Shown: positions 30,801 to 40,898 of the stretch, one piece after another | Layout: every line of letters starts with the position of its first letter | Position numbering within the stretch: the stretch's first letter is position 1 | Assembly (NCBI GenBank): GCA_033807775.1 | Contig: CM066322.1 | Location: forward strand, 23,900,501 to 23,964,500 | Direction of reading: 5' to 3' | DNA length: 64,000 nucleotides | Source of the DNA: Saussurea involucrata | Taxonomy: Eukaryota; Streptophyta; Magnoliopsida; Asterales; Asteraceae | The notes under the pieces: model-generated | Told to the model about the DNA's origin: nothing | Databases searched by the model: none | The model's input: only the letters and a program-made list of their open reading frames with translations | Position numbers and translations under genes: made by a program

Positions 30801-32092
30801 CAACTATCCATAAACTAAATCTTACTCCACCAAATTATGTCGTGACGACAGAAATATATATTGAGTGAAAATCTTTCCATACGACCCCATCCTGAAAGAA
30901 ATTACCGACACGAAGTAAACCAGTCGGTTTTCATACTCATTTATGTAACTTCAGCATGTCAATACTTATTTTGGTTATAAAAGTTTTGCATTCAATCGTT
31001 TCCTTGGCTTTTTGCAAATATTTAACTCGTCATGAAAAGAGTGAAATACTTTACAAATTATAAAACTCGAAGCTTCATTGTGCCATGTGAATGAAATCAT
31101 CTTTTTCTTTAAACATACGCGTGCACATCCTGACTCATTTTCGATCAAAAATTTATCTTTACACGTTTAACTTAAATCGTGAAAATTTCATGTTACCTAA
31201 AAGGACACCATGCATGAGACTCTACTTGCATTTGAAGGCTACTCACTCTAACAAGGTCAACTGTTTTACTCGCTGAGTTTATCCTTGACATTCTACCTAC
31301 GACCAACGGTCGCCCTCTCGGTCATGCAATAACTTGCTGAACATGCTTTCCACATCTCACTTACTCAACCATTCCATACTATTCTCGTCTTGAACAATTT
31401 TCTCACATTCTACCACTACACGCTTTTAATTCTCTACTGATATCTCCCTTCAACGTTCCTGCTACTGAAAAGCTCGACTAAAGAGTCAATGCCCCAATCT
31501 TGCACTTGCTATTGAACTTACGCTTTCAAGATCTCGACATTGTCCTTTCTCATCATCCCAACTGATCTCCCCCACAATTTCTAGAATCAGGACTCTCCTG
31601 AACCAGGAGTCTTACTCACAAGTAATCGCTCATTCTCTTCGAACCCACGAAGATCTAACTCTAGACGACTCAATACATTCCAAACAACTTCCATCTCTAC
31701 GATGTGTACATACATCGCATCATAACTGATCTTCTACGATATCTTCCCAACAATGAGTCTCAATCTACTTCTTAGTGATCTTACCGGCATCCTAAAGTCT
31801 TGGCACACGACATAAACACTAGCTTTTGACTACCACTTCGGAATAATAAGGCAGGTTAAGCACATACATGTACCTGTAAGTTCACAATTACACTGGCCAG
31901 GTGGAATTTCAAACTTACCTTACATGACAGTCCTCAGTACCCTATTAGTCCTATCTCTATAATAGTGTCCTCCTAACGCGTTTCATGTATCTACATTAGT
32001 GCCCTCCTAACGCATTTCCTGATTCTCAGTTGTGATTTCTACTCCCAAGTTTAAGTTTAGGCCCGTCCGGTCACTTAAATCCCTTAAACTAC

Positions 32093-32105
32093 GGCTCTGA
32101 TACCA
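32093..32105 (-). other. Primer binding site, initiator-Met tRNA type
   Basis: Minus strand TGGTATCAGAGCC begins two to three bases after the LTR end, the classical plant tRNA-iMet primer site. It fixes the element's orientation. Confidence 0.85.
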
Positions 32106-32107
32106 AC

Positions 32108-32926
32108 TATAAAGACCCAACCAAAAATTATCATGCAAAACATCAATTTCATAACATCCCAAAATCACGGTCTCAAAATGTCATTACAAATATTCAAATA
32201 GGTTTGCGAAAACAACCTACACAACTGAAAAAAACTAATAACTAGAGTGTCACTAGGCTTCTTGACTCTTCTTGCTAAGCTCAGCCTATTTGCCCGAGCT
32301 CCTGGAAACCTGCTTACCTGAAAAGGGTTTAATTTGAAAATGCGAGGGTTAGACCATGAGATCTAGTGAGTCCCTCCTAACAGTTATCAAAGCATTAAAA
32401 AAAACAGTTTATCTTTTCAGCTTTAAACATTCATACTCAACACGTCAAAATCATATACGGACTAAAGTCCGCCTCCTCGTAATCTGACACCCTGAAGCCA
32501 CCCGAAGGTGACAACGAGTCAACCTCATGCTGCCTTGCGGAGCCTCGCTCCTGGCATATAGGGACCTCCCTTCCCGCACGAGAGCTGGCGGAACTACTCT
32601 CCCGTCTTTGCCAGTTTACGTCTCCTTGATGTATGCATACATTTTACATAAAACTTTAAACAACTTCCATGCAATTAAAGCATAATAATAAAGCATGGAA
32701 ATTCTCAACATTCATAACACATTTTGATAACACTTTAAAAGCCACACATTTTAGTTTAGAAAACTCACTTGAGGCTCTTACTTCTCGTTCCTAAACAGTT
32801 CCAAACTTCCAAATCGACTTCCCTGAATAAACGGGCATAAAACAACAACTCAGCAAAAGTATCCGGACAACTCAGGTTTTCCGGACAACCCTACTTTTCC
32901 GGACGCTAAAGAGTCCGGACACCCAC
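32108..32926 (-). repeat. 5' LTR of the Tekay-like element, truncated
   Basis: Matches 25988-26810 with few differences and breaks off in the CCGGAC array after CACCCACAC. The missing part corresponds to about 750 bp of the other LTR. Confidence 0.82.
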
Positions 32927-32980
32927 ACTTTTCCGGACGCTAAACAACCCTACTTTAAAAGCCACACATTTTAGTTTAGC
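32927..32980. other. Templated-insertion scar at the junction of two truncated elements
   Basis: Three blocks copied from nearby LTR sequence follow one another with short overlaps. ACTTTTCCGGACGCTAAA is as at 32893-32910. ACAACCCTACTTT is as at 32885-32897. A 28-base block starting ACTTTAAAAGCCACAC is as at 32732-32759. After it the sequence enters foldback element 3. Such filler is typical of break repair with template switching. Confidence 0.8.
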
Positions 32981-34302
32981 AAAAGTTTGACTTTGACTTA
33001 CCAAAATACTCATTTCCTCTTTGATTTTGCCAAAATACTCATTTTTTTCGCGATTGGGTCCGCGATCGCGGACCAGGGTTCATTTTGAAATTTTCGTATC
33101 CCGCGATCGAGGGATTGTCCCGCGATTGAATCGTGAGTTTTGATTTGATATTTACACTTTCAACCCCTATACTTATTTACTTACTTTACTTTATAACTTT
33201 TACTTTCATAATTTTAATTTTACATTTAACACATATAATCGTTTATTAACTAAAATACGTTAAAAAAATACGTTTTAATTTTAACAAGTTACACCATTAT
33301 AACCGTCTCTTCGATACGTTCGAAATGAGCCAAATATTGAATATTTTTGGATTTATTTATTTTAATATATATCATATATACTACATAAAAATATTTTTTA
33401 TATTTAAAATTCATATTCTTATAATTAATTATTTAATTTATGGTACTCTTATAGTTAAAATACGTTTTATTTATTTTATTATCGATGGTCCAAGTGTAAG
33501 TATTAAAAATTGGCGGAGGCTTTGTGATGGACATACATCAATCCTTTTGTGCATACTCTGTAACTGCAAATACTTCAGCTCCAAACACACATGAATCATC
33601 ATTCGCTAAATACCCATTTTCACAATTCTTAAATGGGTCCAGTGATACCAACTTGTCAAAACCCCATTTCATATTTTTCTCGTGAAACCTTGTCCTATTG
33701 CCATTCACGATATCTATAAACACATACACATAATAATAATTTAAAACGATTTAATGAATTAGTTAATATATGATTATTATGTTAATGCGATAGGAATGTA
33801 AAACAAAATTGAAAAAAATAAGATATGTACCATAAATTAAATAATTAACTATAAGGGTATGAATTGTAAATATTAAAAATATTTTTATATAGTATATATG
33901 ATATATAATAAAATAAATAAATCAAAAAATATTCAATATTGAGCTAATTTCGAACGTATCGAAGAGACGATTATAATGGTGTAACTTGTTAAAATTAACG
34001 TATTTTAGTTAATAAACGATTATATGTGTTAAATGTAAAATTAAAATTATGAAAGTAAAAGGTATAAAGTAAAGTAAGTAAATAACTATAGAGGTTGAAA
34101 GTGTAAATATGAAATCAAAACAATCAAAATCACATGTGTCGCGGGACTTTTCTTCGCGATCGCGGGATGAATATTTTCAAAAGTGGTCCTTGTCCGCGAT
34201 CGCAGACCCCAATCGCGGAAAAATGAGTATTTTTGCAAATTCGAGAAAAATGAGTATTTTGATAAGTGAAAGTCAAACTTTAGATATTTTAATTAAATTC
34301 CC
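32981..34302 (-). mobile_element. Foldback element 3, left terminus missing
   Basis: Enters the family sequence at AAAAGTTTGACTTTGACTTACC, so the terminal 20 or so bases are lost at the junction. The right arm is complete and ends ...TTTTAATTAAATTCCC at 34302. GC-rich blocks with CCGCGATCGCGG lie at about 33058 and 34160-34205. The MATH exon is on the minus strand, as in element 2. Confidence 0.7.
33538..33729 (-). pseudogene. Captured MATH-domain exon, copy 3
   Basis: Same half MATH domain as copies 1 and 2 (MKWGFDKLVSLDPFKN, DDSCVFGAEVFAVTEY), then a TGA after AQKD where copy 2 has an arginine codon. The remainder up to TYTWTIDN (about 33490) is still readable past the stop. Confidence 0.7.
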
Positions 34303-34880
34303 AGTTTCCATCTATTAATCAATTTTTACCATGATATATTAATTATTTGTATCTATTATTTTTATATTATTATTATTTAATATATTTAATTGTCAAAAGA
34401 TAACTTTTAACAAATTTGAAACTATAGTTTTTAAATTACATAAAAATTTAAGATATATTTTTAATTTATTAATAGCAAAACATTTAATAAAATATTGAAT
34501 TTAATTATTATTAATTAAAAAAAATATATTATAAATATTCATATTTGATTTTAAAAATCTAAAATAAATAATATTACATAAATTAAATTGAAATTCTAAT
34601 AATTAACTTAGTATATTATTTAATTTTTTACCAATCTAGTTTATATCAAATAAAATATGTATGTAATCTCAAAATTGACTTAACATTTTTATATTAGCAA
34701 ACAATACCTAAAAATTTTCTGAAAAAAGGAATTTGCTTTTCAAAATCAGATAAAAAAATAAAATAAAAATCAACAAAAAGGATTGAGCTAATCATAACTT
34801 TTGGTATGTACCATGTAGTTGGAAGATTTGAATATATCAATCCTCTTAATTACACACCCCCACCTGTAATTTCATCCCCT
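34303..34880. other. AT-rich DNA upstream of the P450 gene
   Basis: No gene or element recognised; very AT-rich to about 34800. It probably includes the distal promoter of the P450 gene. Confidence 0.4.
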
Positions 34881-34888
34881 TCCCCCCT

Positions 34889-34896
34889 TTTTATAC
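34889..34896 (+). promoter_or_regulatory. Probable TATA box of the P450 gene
   Basis: TTTTTATACC lies about 60 bases before the ATG, followed by a pyrimidine-rich CTCACTCTCATTTTC around 34920 that suits a transcription start. Confidence 0.5.
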
Positions 34897-34953
34897 CACA
34901 CCATCCCCTAATTCTAATTTCTCACTCTCATTTTCATAATCATCTCTGCAACA

Positions 34954-36468
34954 ATGGAGCTTCCTCCTACCATCTTTGCTGTTCTCGCTTTCTTCTTATC
35001 TGCCTTCATATTCTTCCGCACACGGACTACTTCTAAATCCAAGAGCCTCAATCTTCCTCCTGGTCCACCGGGTTGGCCGGTCATCGGCAATCTCTTTCAG
35101 GTCGCCGGTTCCGGGAAGCCTTTCTTCCAGTATATCAGAGAACTCGTACCAAAGTACGGCCCCATTTTTACTCTCAAAATGGGTTCTCGTACGATGATTA
35201 TTTTGTGCCGAGCAGATTTGGTTCATGAGGCGTTGATCGAGAAAGGTGTGATATTCGCAACCCGACCCGCTGAAAATCCGACCCGAACTATTTTCAGCAG
35301 TAACAAGTTCACCGTCAACGCCTCATCTTACGGCCCGGTGTGGCGGTCGCTGCGGCGGAACATTGTTCAGAACGGGCTTAGTGCTGCTAAATTACGCACG
35401 TTCAGGCACGTGAGGGAAACGGCCATGGATAAGCTTATTGAACGGTTGAAGTCGGAGGCGGCGGCGAACGGCGGAGCAGTTTGGGTGCTGAAAAATACAC
35501 GGTTTGCGATGTTTTGCATTCTTCTGTCGATGTGTTTCGGTGTGGAAATGGACGAGAAAACGATCGAGAAAACGGACGATATGATGAAGACGGTTTTGAT
35601 CACTTTGGATCCGAGAATCGACGATTTTCTGCCGTTGCTCCGACCGTTTTTCTCGAAGCAACGTAAGAGGGCAACGGAAGTCCGTAAACAGCAAATCGCG
35701 ACGTTAGTGCCGTTAATCGAACGGCGGCGAGCGGCGGTGAAGAATCCAGGATCCGATCCCACGGCGGCCGAGTTTTCGTACATCGATACTTTATTCGATT
35801 TAACGGTGGAGGGACGGAAACTTCCTCCGACGAATCCCGAGATTGTTTCATTGTGCTCGGAATTCCTCAACGGCGGTACGGACACGACGGCGACGGCAAT
35901 CGAATGGGCGATCGCGAGGTTTATCGAAAACCCTAGCGTACAATTGAAGCTTTACAACGAGATTAAAGCCACCGTCGGTGACAAAACGGTCGACGAGAAA
36001 GACACCGAAAACATGCCCTACCTAAACGCTGTCGTAAAGGAGTTATTGCGAAAACACCCGCCCACTTATTTCGTTTTAACCCATTCGGTTACCGAACCCG
36101 TTAAATTAGCCGGGTATGATATCCCCCCGGGTTCAAACGTCGAGATATTTACCCCGGCCATTTCAGAGGATCCGAATCTGTGGACCAACCCGGAAAAGTT
36201 CGACCCGGATAGATTTCTGACCGGTGGGGAAGATGCAGATATTACAGGGGTGTCTGGAGTGAAGATGATGCCATTTGGGGTGGGTCGGAGGATCTGCCCG
36301 GGTCTGGGTTTGGCAACGGTTCACATCAATCTGGTGTTGGCCCGAATGGTTCAAGAATTTGAATGGAGCTCCTACCCGGAAGACACCAAGGTGGATTTCA
36401 GTGAGAAATTTGAGTTCACGGTGGTGATGAAGAAGAGCCTTAGAGCTATGATCAAACCAAGAGTTTGA
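34954..36468 (+). CDS. Cytochrome P450, CYP77A-like
   Basis: Intronless, 504 residues, the usual size. It starts with an N-terminal membrane anchor (residues 5-22) for the endoplasmic reticulum, then the proline hinge PPGPPGWP (35-42). The I-helix oxygen-binding motif is GGTDTT (307-312). The ExxR pair is E363 and R366, the PERF-type motif FDPDRF (416-421), and the haem-binding loop PFGVGRRICPG (440-450) with the cysteine ligand C448. The words RADLVHEALIEKG and FSSNKFTVN and the overall sequence resemble plant CYP77A enzymes. Members studied in other plants hydroxylate or epoxidise fatty acids in-chain, and some make cutin monomers. No defect is visible. The next-best assignment would be another A-type family such as CYP89. 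The gene stands alone between transposons. Confidence 0.9.
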   Translation: MELPPTIFAVLAFFLSAFIFFRTRTTSKSKSLNLPPGPPGWPVIGNLFQVAGSGKPFFQYIRELVPKYGPIFTLKMGSRTMIILCRADLVHEALIEKGVIFATRPAENPTRTIFSSNKFTVNASSYGPVWRSLRRNIVQNGLSAAKLRTFRHVRETAMDKLIERLKSEAAANGGAVWVLKNTRFAMFCILLSMCFGVEMDEKTIEKTDDMMKTVLITLDPRIDDFLPLLRPFFSKQRKRATEVRKQQIATLVPLIERRRAAVKNPGSDPTAAEFSYIDTLFDLTVEGRKLPPTNPEIVSLCSEFLNGGTDTTATAIEWAIARFIENPSVQLKLYNEIKATVGDKTVDEKDTENMPYLNAVVKELLRKHPPTYFVLTHSVTEPVKLAGYDIPPGSNVEIFTPAISEDPNLWTNPEKFDPDRFLTGGEDADITGVSGVKMMPFGVGRRICPGLGLATVHINLVLARMVQEFEWSSYPEDTKVDFSEKFEFTVVMKKSLRAMIKPRV

Positions 36469-36640
36469 ATTTGAATTTTGGAGTAAACAATGATCGATAT
36501 ATTTGATATCCGTATTTGTGTCTGGTATATTGTGGATTCGAAAGGTCTAATGATTCGACCCGTTCTTGGATCCACATTTCTTATGATATTTGTAATCGAT
36601 TTATGTCGTATTTATTGGTTTTGTTAAAAATTTCAAGTAA

Positions 36641-37157
36641 GGGGGTGTTTGGGAGTGTTTTTTGAGTCCAAAAATGCTTTTGGCCAAAAGTGTTTATTGA
36701 CTTATTGCTTTTGGAAAATGAGTTTTTAAAAAAGTGTTTGGATTAGCTTTTGTGGTAGAAAAAGTCAATAAGTTATTTTTTAAAAAGTGTTTGGCTTAGC
36801 TTATACATGTAAAATGACCAAAAAAGACATGTCTATATATTTTTAGACAAAAAATATTTTTTTAGGTTAAAAAAATTTTAGGTTACAAAAATTAGGTTAA
36901 AAAAATATGAGAATTTTAGGTTAAAAAAATTTGAGGTTAAAAAAATTGAGGTTATTTTTGTAATTTTGGTGACCAAAAGTTGTTTTTCAATCCAAAAGTC
37001 AGGAAGAGGTGACTTCTTCCAAATCGCGTTTGCAATGTAATCCAAATGGAGTTTCAAAAATGCTTTTGCATTTGCCAAACAAGCTTTTTAACTTATTGAC
37101 TTCTTGAAAAGCCAATAAGTCAATAAGTTGTTTTAAAACACACTCCCAAACACCCCC
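36641..37157. mobile_element. Tourist-like MITE downstream of the P450 gene
   Basis: Ends GGGGGTGTTTGGGAGTGTTTT and, reversed, GGGGGTGTTTGGGAGTGTG, with TAA on both sides (36638-36640, 37158-37160). The interior has repeated AGGTTAAAAAAAT words and inverted AAGTCAATAAGTTGTTTT / AATAAGTTATTTTT strings. It starts about 170 bases past the stop codon. Confidence 0.78.
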
Positions 37158-37160
37158 TAA

Positions 37161-37544
37161 TTATGGTTCAAAAAGACTAACAACAATTTGACGTGGTACT
37201 TTATTGAAAGATTTTTGTTCCTAGTTCAAAAACACAAAAAAAATATAAATTTAGTTGATTTTCCTTTTAAAAAAAGGTGCATATGCGTAATTGTGGATCC
37301 ACCTTCACGAATTTTTTATTTAGAAAAATCATCCAGATTCGTATTTTTTGTGTTTTTGAGCTAGATCCGAATTACGAATCAATATATTGCAGAAGTAGTG
37401 ACATTTTGGTAAAAATCGTAGAAAATTGGATAAAAGATTTGGGGTAAAAATTAAAATGACTATTTGAGTCAATATTCGTTTTTGTTTGAATAAAGAAAGT
37501 ATTGACTAAAAGTCCAATTGGTGTTTTTTTTCAAAGTTGAATAC
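37161..37544. other. Intergenic DNA
   Basis: No gene or repeat recognised; AT-rich. Confidence 0.4.
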
Positions 37545-38343
37545 TGTTAATGCCAAAAATCGTCCAGAATAATAACTTAAAGTTGATTGTGGAGCTTAAC
37601 TACTAAAGATAGAAATCGTTCGACAAAGCAATGCAACAGACAGAAAACGTAAAAAGAGACGAAGGAATTTGGTGACGCGGGAAAAACCTCAACGAGGAAA
37701 AAACCCGCGGACGACTGTGGATGTCGTCGCTGCACTATGATCGCCAAACATGAGCGATGTCCTTATGTTCCAAGTGTCGAGAATACAGTGGTTACAATAC
37801 AAATGAAAGAAAGACTTTAGATGTAAAGTAAACAACTGTATCGTGCGTAAAAACTAGTGCGTCGTGTATAAAAGTAAAGCGCCGTGCGTAGGAATCGTGC
37901 GTCGAGAGCGATCTTTCGAGAGAGATTTCTTTGCTTCAAGTGCTTTCGCTGTGTGATTGTTCTTGAAATCCGATCTCCGCAAATGAGGCTGGGATCTTTG
38001 TATTTATAGTCATCGTAGCTTTGAATGACCCTCATGAATGTAAGAGTAACGGTCGTAATGGCTGCTGTGATTAATGCTCGTAATTAACCTTGTCGGTTAT
38101 GTCCGTTGGCCATTAATGGAGCTGATCCTGCATTAAACATAGAGAAAACATAACAGTTGTATCATACGTTAGTCGGTCGAGGTCGTGAGGTCTCTTACGA
38201 CGGTCGAGTGTCGTGAGTACATTTTTGAGTTAAACTTTGGTCAGACGATAAAGCGTTTATGATTTTATCTTATCATAAAAAAGTGTAATAAATGCTTTCT
38301 CTTTTCTGGTCGTGGTCGAGACTGGTGAAATTTTACCCAAACA
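37545..38343 (-). repeat. 3' LTR of Tat-type element T1
   Basis: On the minus strand it runs TGTTTGGGTAAAATTTC ... GGCATTAACA (TG...CA, 799 bp), with TATAAATA at 38001-38008 as promoter. A polypurine tract follows inside the element at 38344. Related but clearly diverged LTRs lie at 57630 (minus) and 58454 (plus). Confidence 0.75.
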
Positions 38344-38358
38344 GTTTGCCCCCAAAAT
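38344..38358 (-). other. Polypurine tract of T1
   Basis: Minus strand ATTTTGGGGGCAAAC immediately before the LTR start TGTTTGGG. Confidence 0.65.
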
Positions 38359-38660
38359 TTAAAATGAAAAATCAATTTCACACTTTGAATTTTGAATTTT
38401 TGTCAGAAGAAAATCTTTTAAAATTCTTGTCTAAGGGAATGTCAGGGGACGTGACACGTGTCGAAAGTCATTGGTTTTGGAAACTAAATCGGTTCGATTT
38501 GAACTATGGAAGTTGAGGAGGCGATAAGATCGTGACGTCATGCTGACGTGCGATCGTGCCTAACAGCTGTAATTGCCAGGTGTCGACGATCTGTCGAGCT
38601 TTCGAAAAGGAGAAGCCACGCGTCGTTCATCGAGTGACTCAACCTAACACGATCGATTGC

Positions 38661-38667
38661 ATAAATA
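38661..38667 (+). promoter_or_regulatory. Possible TATA box of the antisense gene of T1
   Basis: ATAAATAG lies about 185 bases before the first ATG of the antisense gene, in a region otherwise GC-richer. A second TATATAAGG occurs at 38814-38822, nearer to the ATG. Confidence 0.35.
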
Positions 38668-39337
38668 GCGACCCTTAGTGGATCTCTTCCAGTTTACGAT
38701 TTCTGAGAGTTTTAGAGCGAGTTTTCCTCTTGATTTCTTGCCTTTATTCGGCTAATCTTTTCCAGACCTGCAAAAATCTTCGAATAGATTAGAGTTTTCG
38801 AGGTTTAGAGCGCCTATATAAGGTACGATCTCTTCATCTTTTGTATGCGTCGTAAGTCTATTGCGAGAAAACCTAGGAAAAACTGGGATCTTTGGGGTTT
38901 TTCAGACCGACAAATTTGGTTGACAGGTTTAGCAATGTCGACCGAACCAGCGAGCTCCATTAGAGATCAGGACGACATTGACTCCCTTAAAAAATTAGCA
39001 AAAATCCCTGCGGGGATTTCACTGATTAGGGCAGGTCAGATTCGACCTGATATGTGTCCAGAGGGGTTCGTCGTTATATACGAATACCCTTTTAAGATAG
39101 GTTTCGAATTGGCTTATTCACCTTTGGCCAAGGCATTCATGCTCGAGTTCGATTTAGCACCGGGCCAATTAATGCCCCAATTCTGGCGAGTCATACAAGT
39201 GATCGAACGACTTACGAAGGATTAGGCGTCGCCCATGAATGTGCGCGACCTCCTCTTGGCTTATCAAGTCAAGATGGACGGATGTCTTCGCTACAGTTTA
39301 TTTTCCAGGCATAAGGGCGATCGTACCCTGGTCCTGA

Positions 39338-40898
39338 TGTAATAACCAAGTGTGTTATTGATTTATTTAAAAGTATTATTTTAATTAAGTGTTATGGAGT
39401 TAGAAGTTAAGGGGTAAGTTTTAATTTTTATTTGGAAGTTTGGGGGTAAGTCTTGCCAAATAGAATAAGTGTGGGGTTTAATTGGTGAAAGTGGAGATAT
39501 TATCCACCTCCACCGCCCCTCTCACCTTAGACACAAGGAGGTGTCACTTTGTTTCACTTTGAACAACTTCTAAGTGTGTGTATGTGTTTGATGGTTCACG
39601 ACAACAAAGAGAGAGGAGAGAAAAGAGAGAAAATCAAGAAGAGGAAGTAGGAATTTGATGTTTTGCAGCTGAGTTTAGGATCTACATCAAGAAACAAAAG
39701 GTATTAATCCATACAAATCTTTACTTTTATGTATAGGAAGTTTTTACATGAGTTTTGAAGTGGGTTTTGATGATTTATGGATGTTTTAGGAAATCTAAGC
39801 TTAAGGTTAGGTTATGTTCATAATCTTAAACATATCTGCACCTTTACAGCAACATGCATAGCATAAAAGTACGATTTATGAGTTTTTAGGATGTACAGTG
39901 AACTGAGATATTCAACGAAGTCGCAATGGTTGATTGCGATATTCAACGAAGTCGCAATGATTGATTGCGACTTGGTTTGGAATCGCAGTAGTTGATTGCG
40001 ACTTGGGGTTGGAATCGCAATAGTGGGTTGCGACTTGGGGGTGAAGTCGCAGTAGTTGATTGTGACTTAGCACTATGCATTGCGATTCTAATTTTACTTT
40101 TAATAGGTTGCGACTTGAGTCGAGGATTTTATAAGTTTAGTTTTAAAAAGAGATATTTGGTATTTTGCATGATTTCAGATTCTGTGAAGGATTGAAGTAC
40201 TGATAATTAACTTGGAAAGACTTTGGTGATAAACAAAACAGGTGAGTTTTACTTTAAAGTATTTTTACTGGAATACATTATGTGGATAACAAATACTTGA
40301 TAAATTGTATGAATGTGTCATACGTGGGTGATTATAATATATTGAGATATTAGAATTACGTGAGTATTATATGAGAATATAATACGTGGCCGGGCTTTGG
40401 ACCGGTGTGTTAAATTGGCTCGCAACCAATAAATTTGGCCATTGGTGGAGGGATAAGGTGGGATGAGACAGGTATGATGCACAAATCTTGGTTAGTATTA
40501 ACTTACGTGTGATATATGTGTATTTATATAAAGAATATTTTATATAAATGAATTTTTATTGATTTCCAAATGTCAGGGATTTACTCACTAGACCCTTAGG
40601 TCTAACCCTCATTTTCTGTTTTAAAATATGTATTCCAGGTGGTGATTCCAGTAAGACTAAGTGATTAGAATACTTGGTGAATAGCTTTTTGGGGAAGATG
40701 AACGTTATGAAGTTGTGGATGCTCTCGTACTTATAACTGTGTTATTAGTTATTATGTTATCTAAATAGGATCAAGTTTGTACTGAATTTTTATATTGATT
40801 AGTCAGACTTTGGGACCAAATGTGCAATATGAATTACTTTTGTTGAAAACATGTTATGAATTATATGTTATATGTATATTTGGATATGGGTTGTTACA
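39338..40898. mobile_element. Solo LTR in the T1 antisense gene
   Basis: Starts TGTAATAACCAAGTG, ends GGGTTGTTACA, with the 5-bp duplication CCTGA on both sides (39333-39337, 40899-40903). There is no internal region, so the element was lost by LTR-LTR recombination. The block ACTCACTAGACCCTTAGGTC resembles the LTR of the Tekay-like element at 25988. The insertion lies in coding sequence and the frame resumes exactly after it. Confidence 0.85.
39905..40110. repeat. Minisatellite of TCGCA...TGCGA units in the solo LTR
   Basis: About six degenerate units of 30-40 bases, each containing GTCGCAAT(A/G)GTTGATTGCGACTT. Each unit is itself an inverted repeat (GTCGCAA against TTGCGAC), so single strands could form small hairpins. 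Confidence 0.75.

Larger units (their letters stand above)
25988..32926 (-). mobile_element. Tekay-like Ty3/gypsy retrotransposon, coding region decayed, 5' LTR truncated
   Basis: On the minus strand the order is 5' LTR (right, partial), primer binding site, internal region, polypurine tract, 3' LTR (left, complete). The PBS TGGTATCAGAGCC is the initiator-Met type. The internal region is about 4.5 kb, short for a full gag-pol. The only coding trace I could identify is the end of an integrase. The two LTRs differ at roughly 1-3 percent of positions by eye, so the insertion is young, although the coding part is ruined. No 5-bp target duplication can be tested because the right end is lost. Confidence 0.78.

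Noticed and set aside
28926..30813. Plus-strand frames of 60-96 codons
   Set aside because: They lie antisense to the degraded retrotransposon, have no domain features and no splice-linked continuity.
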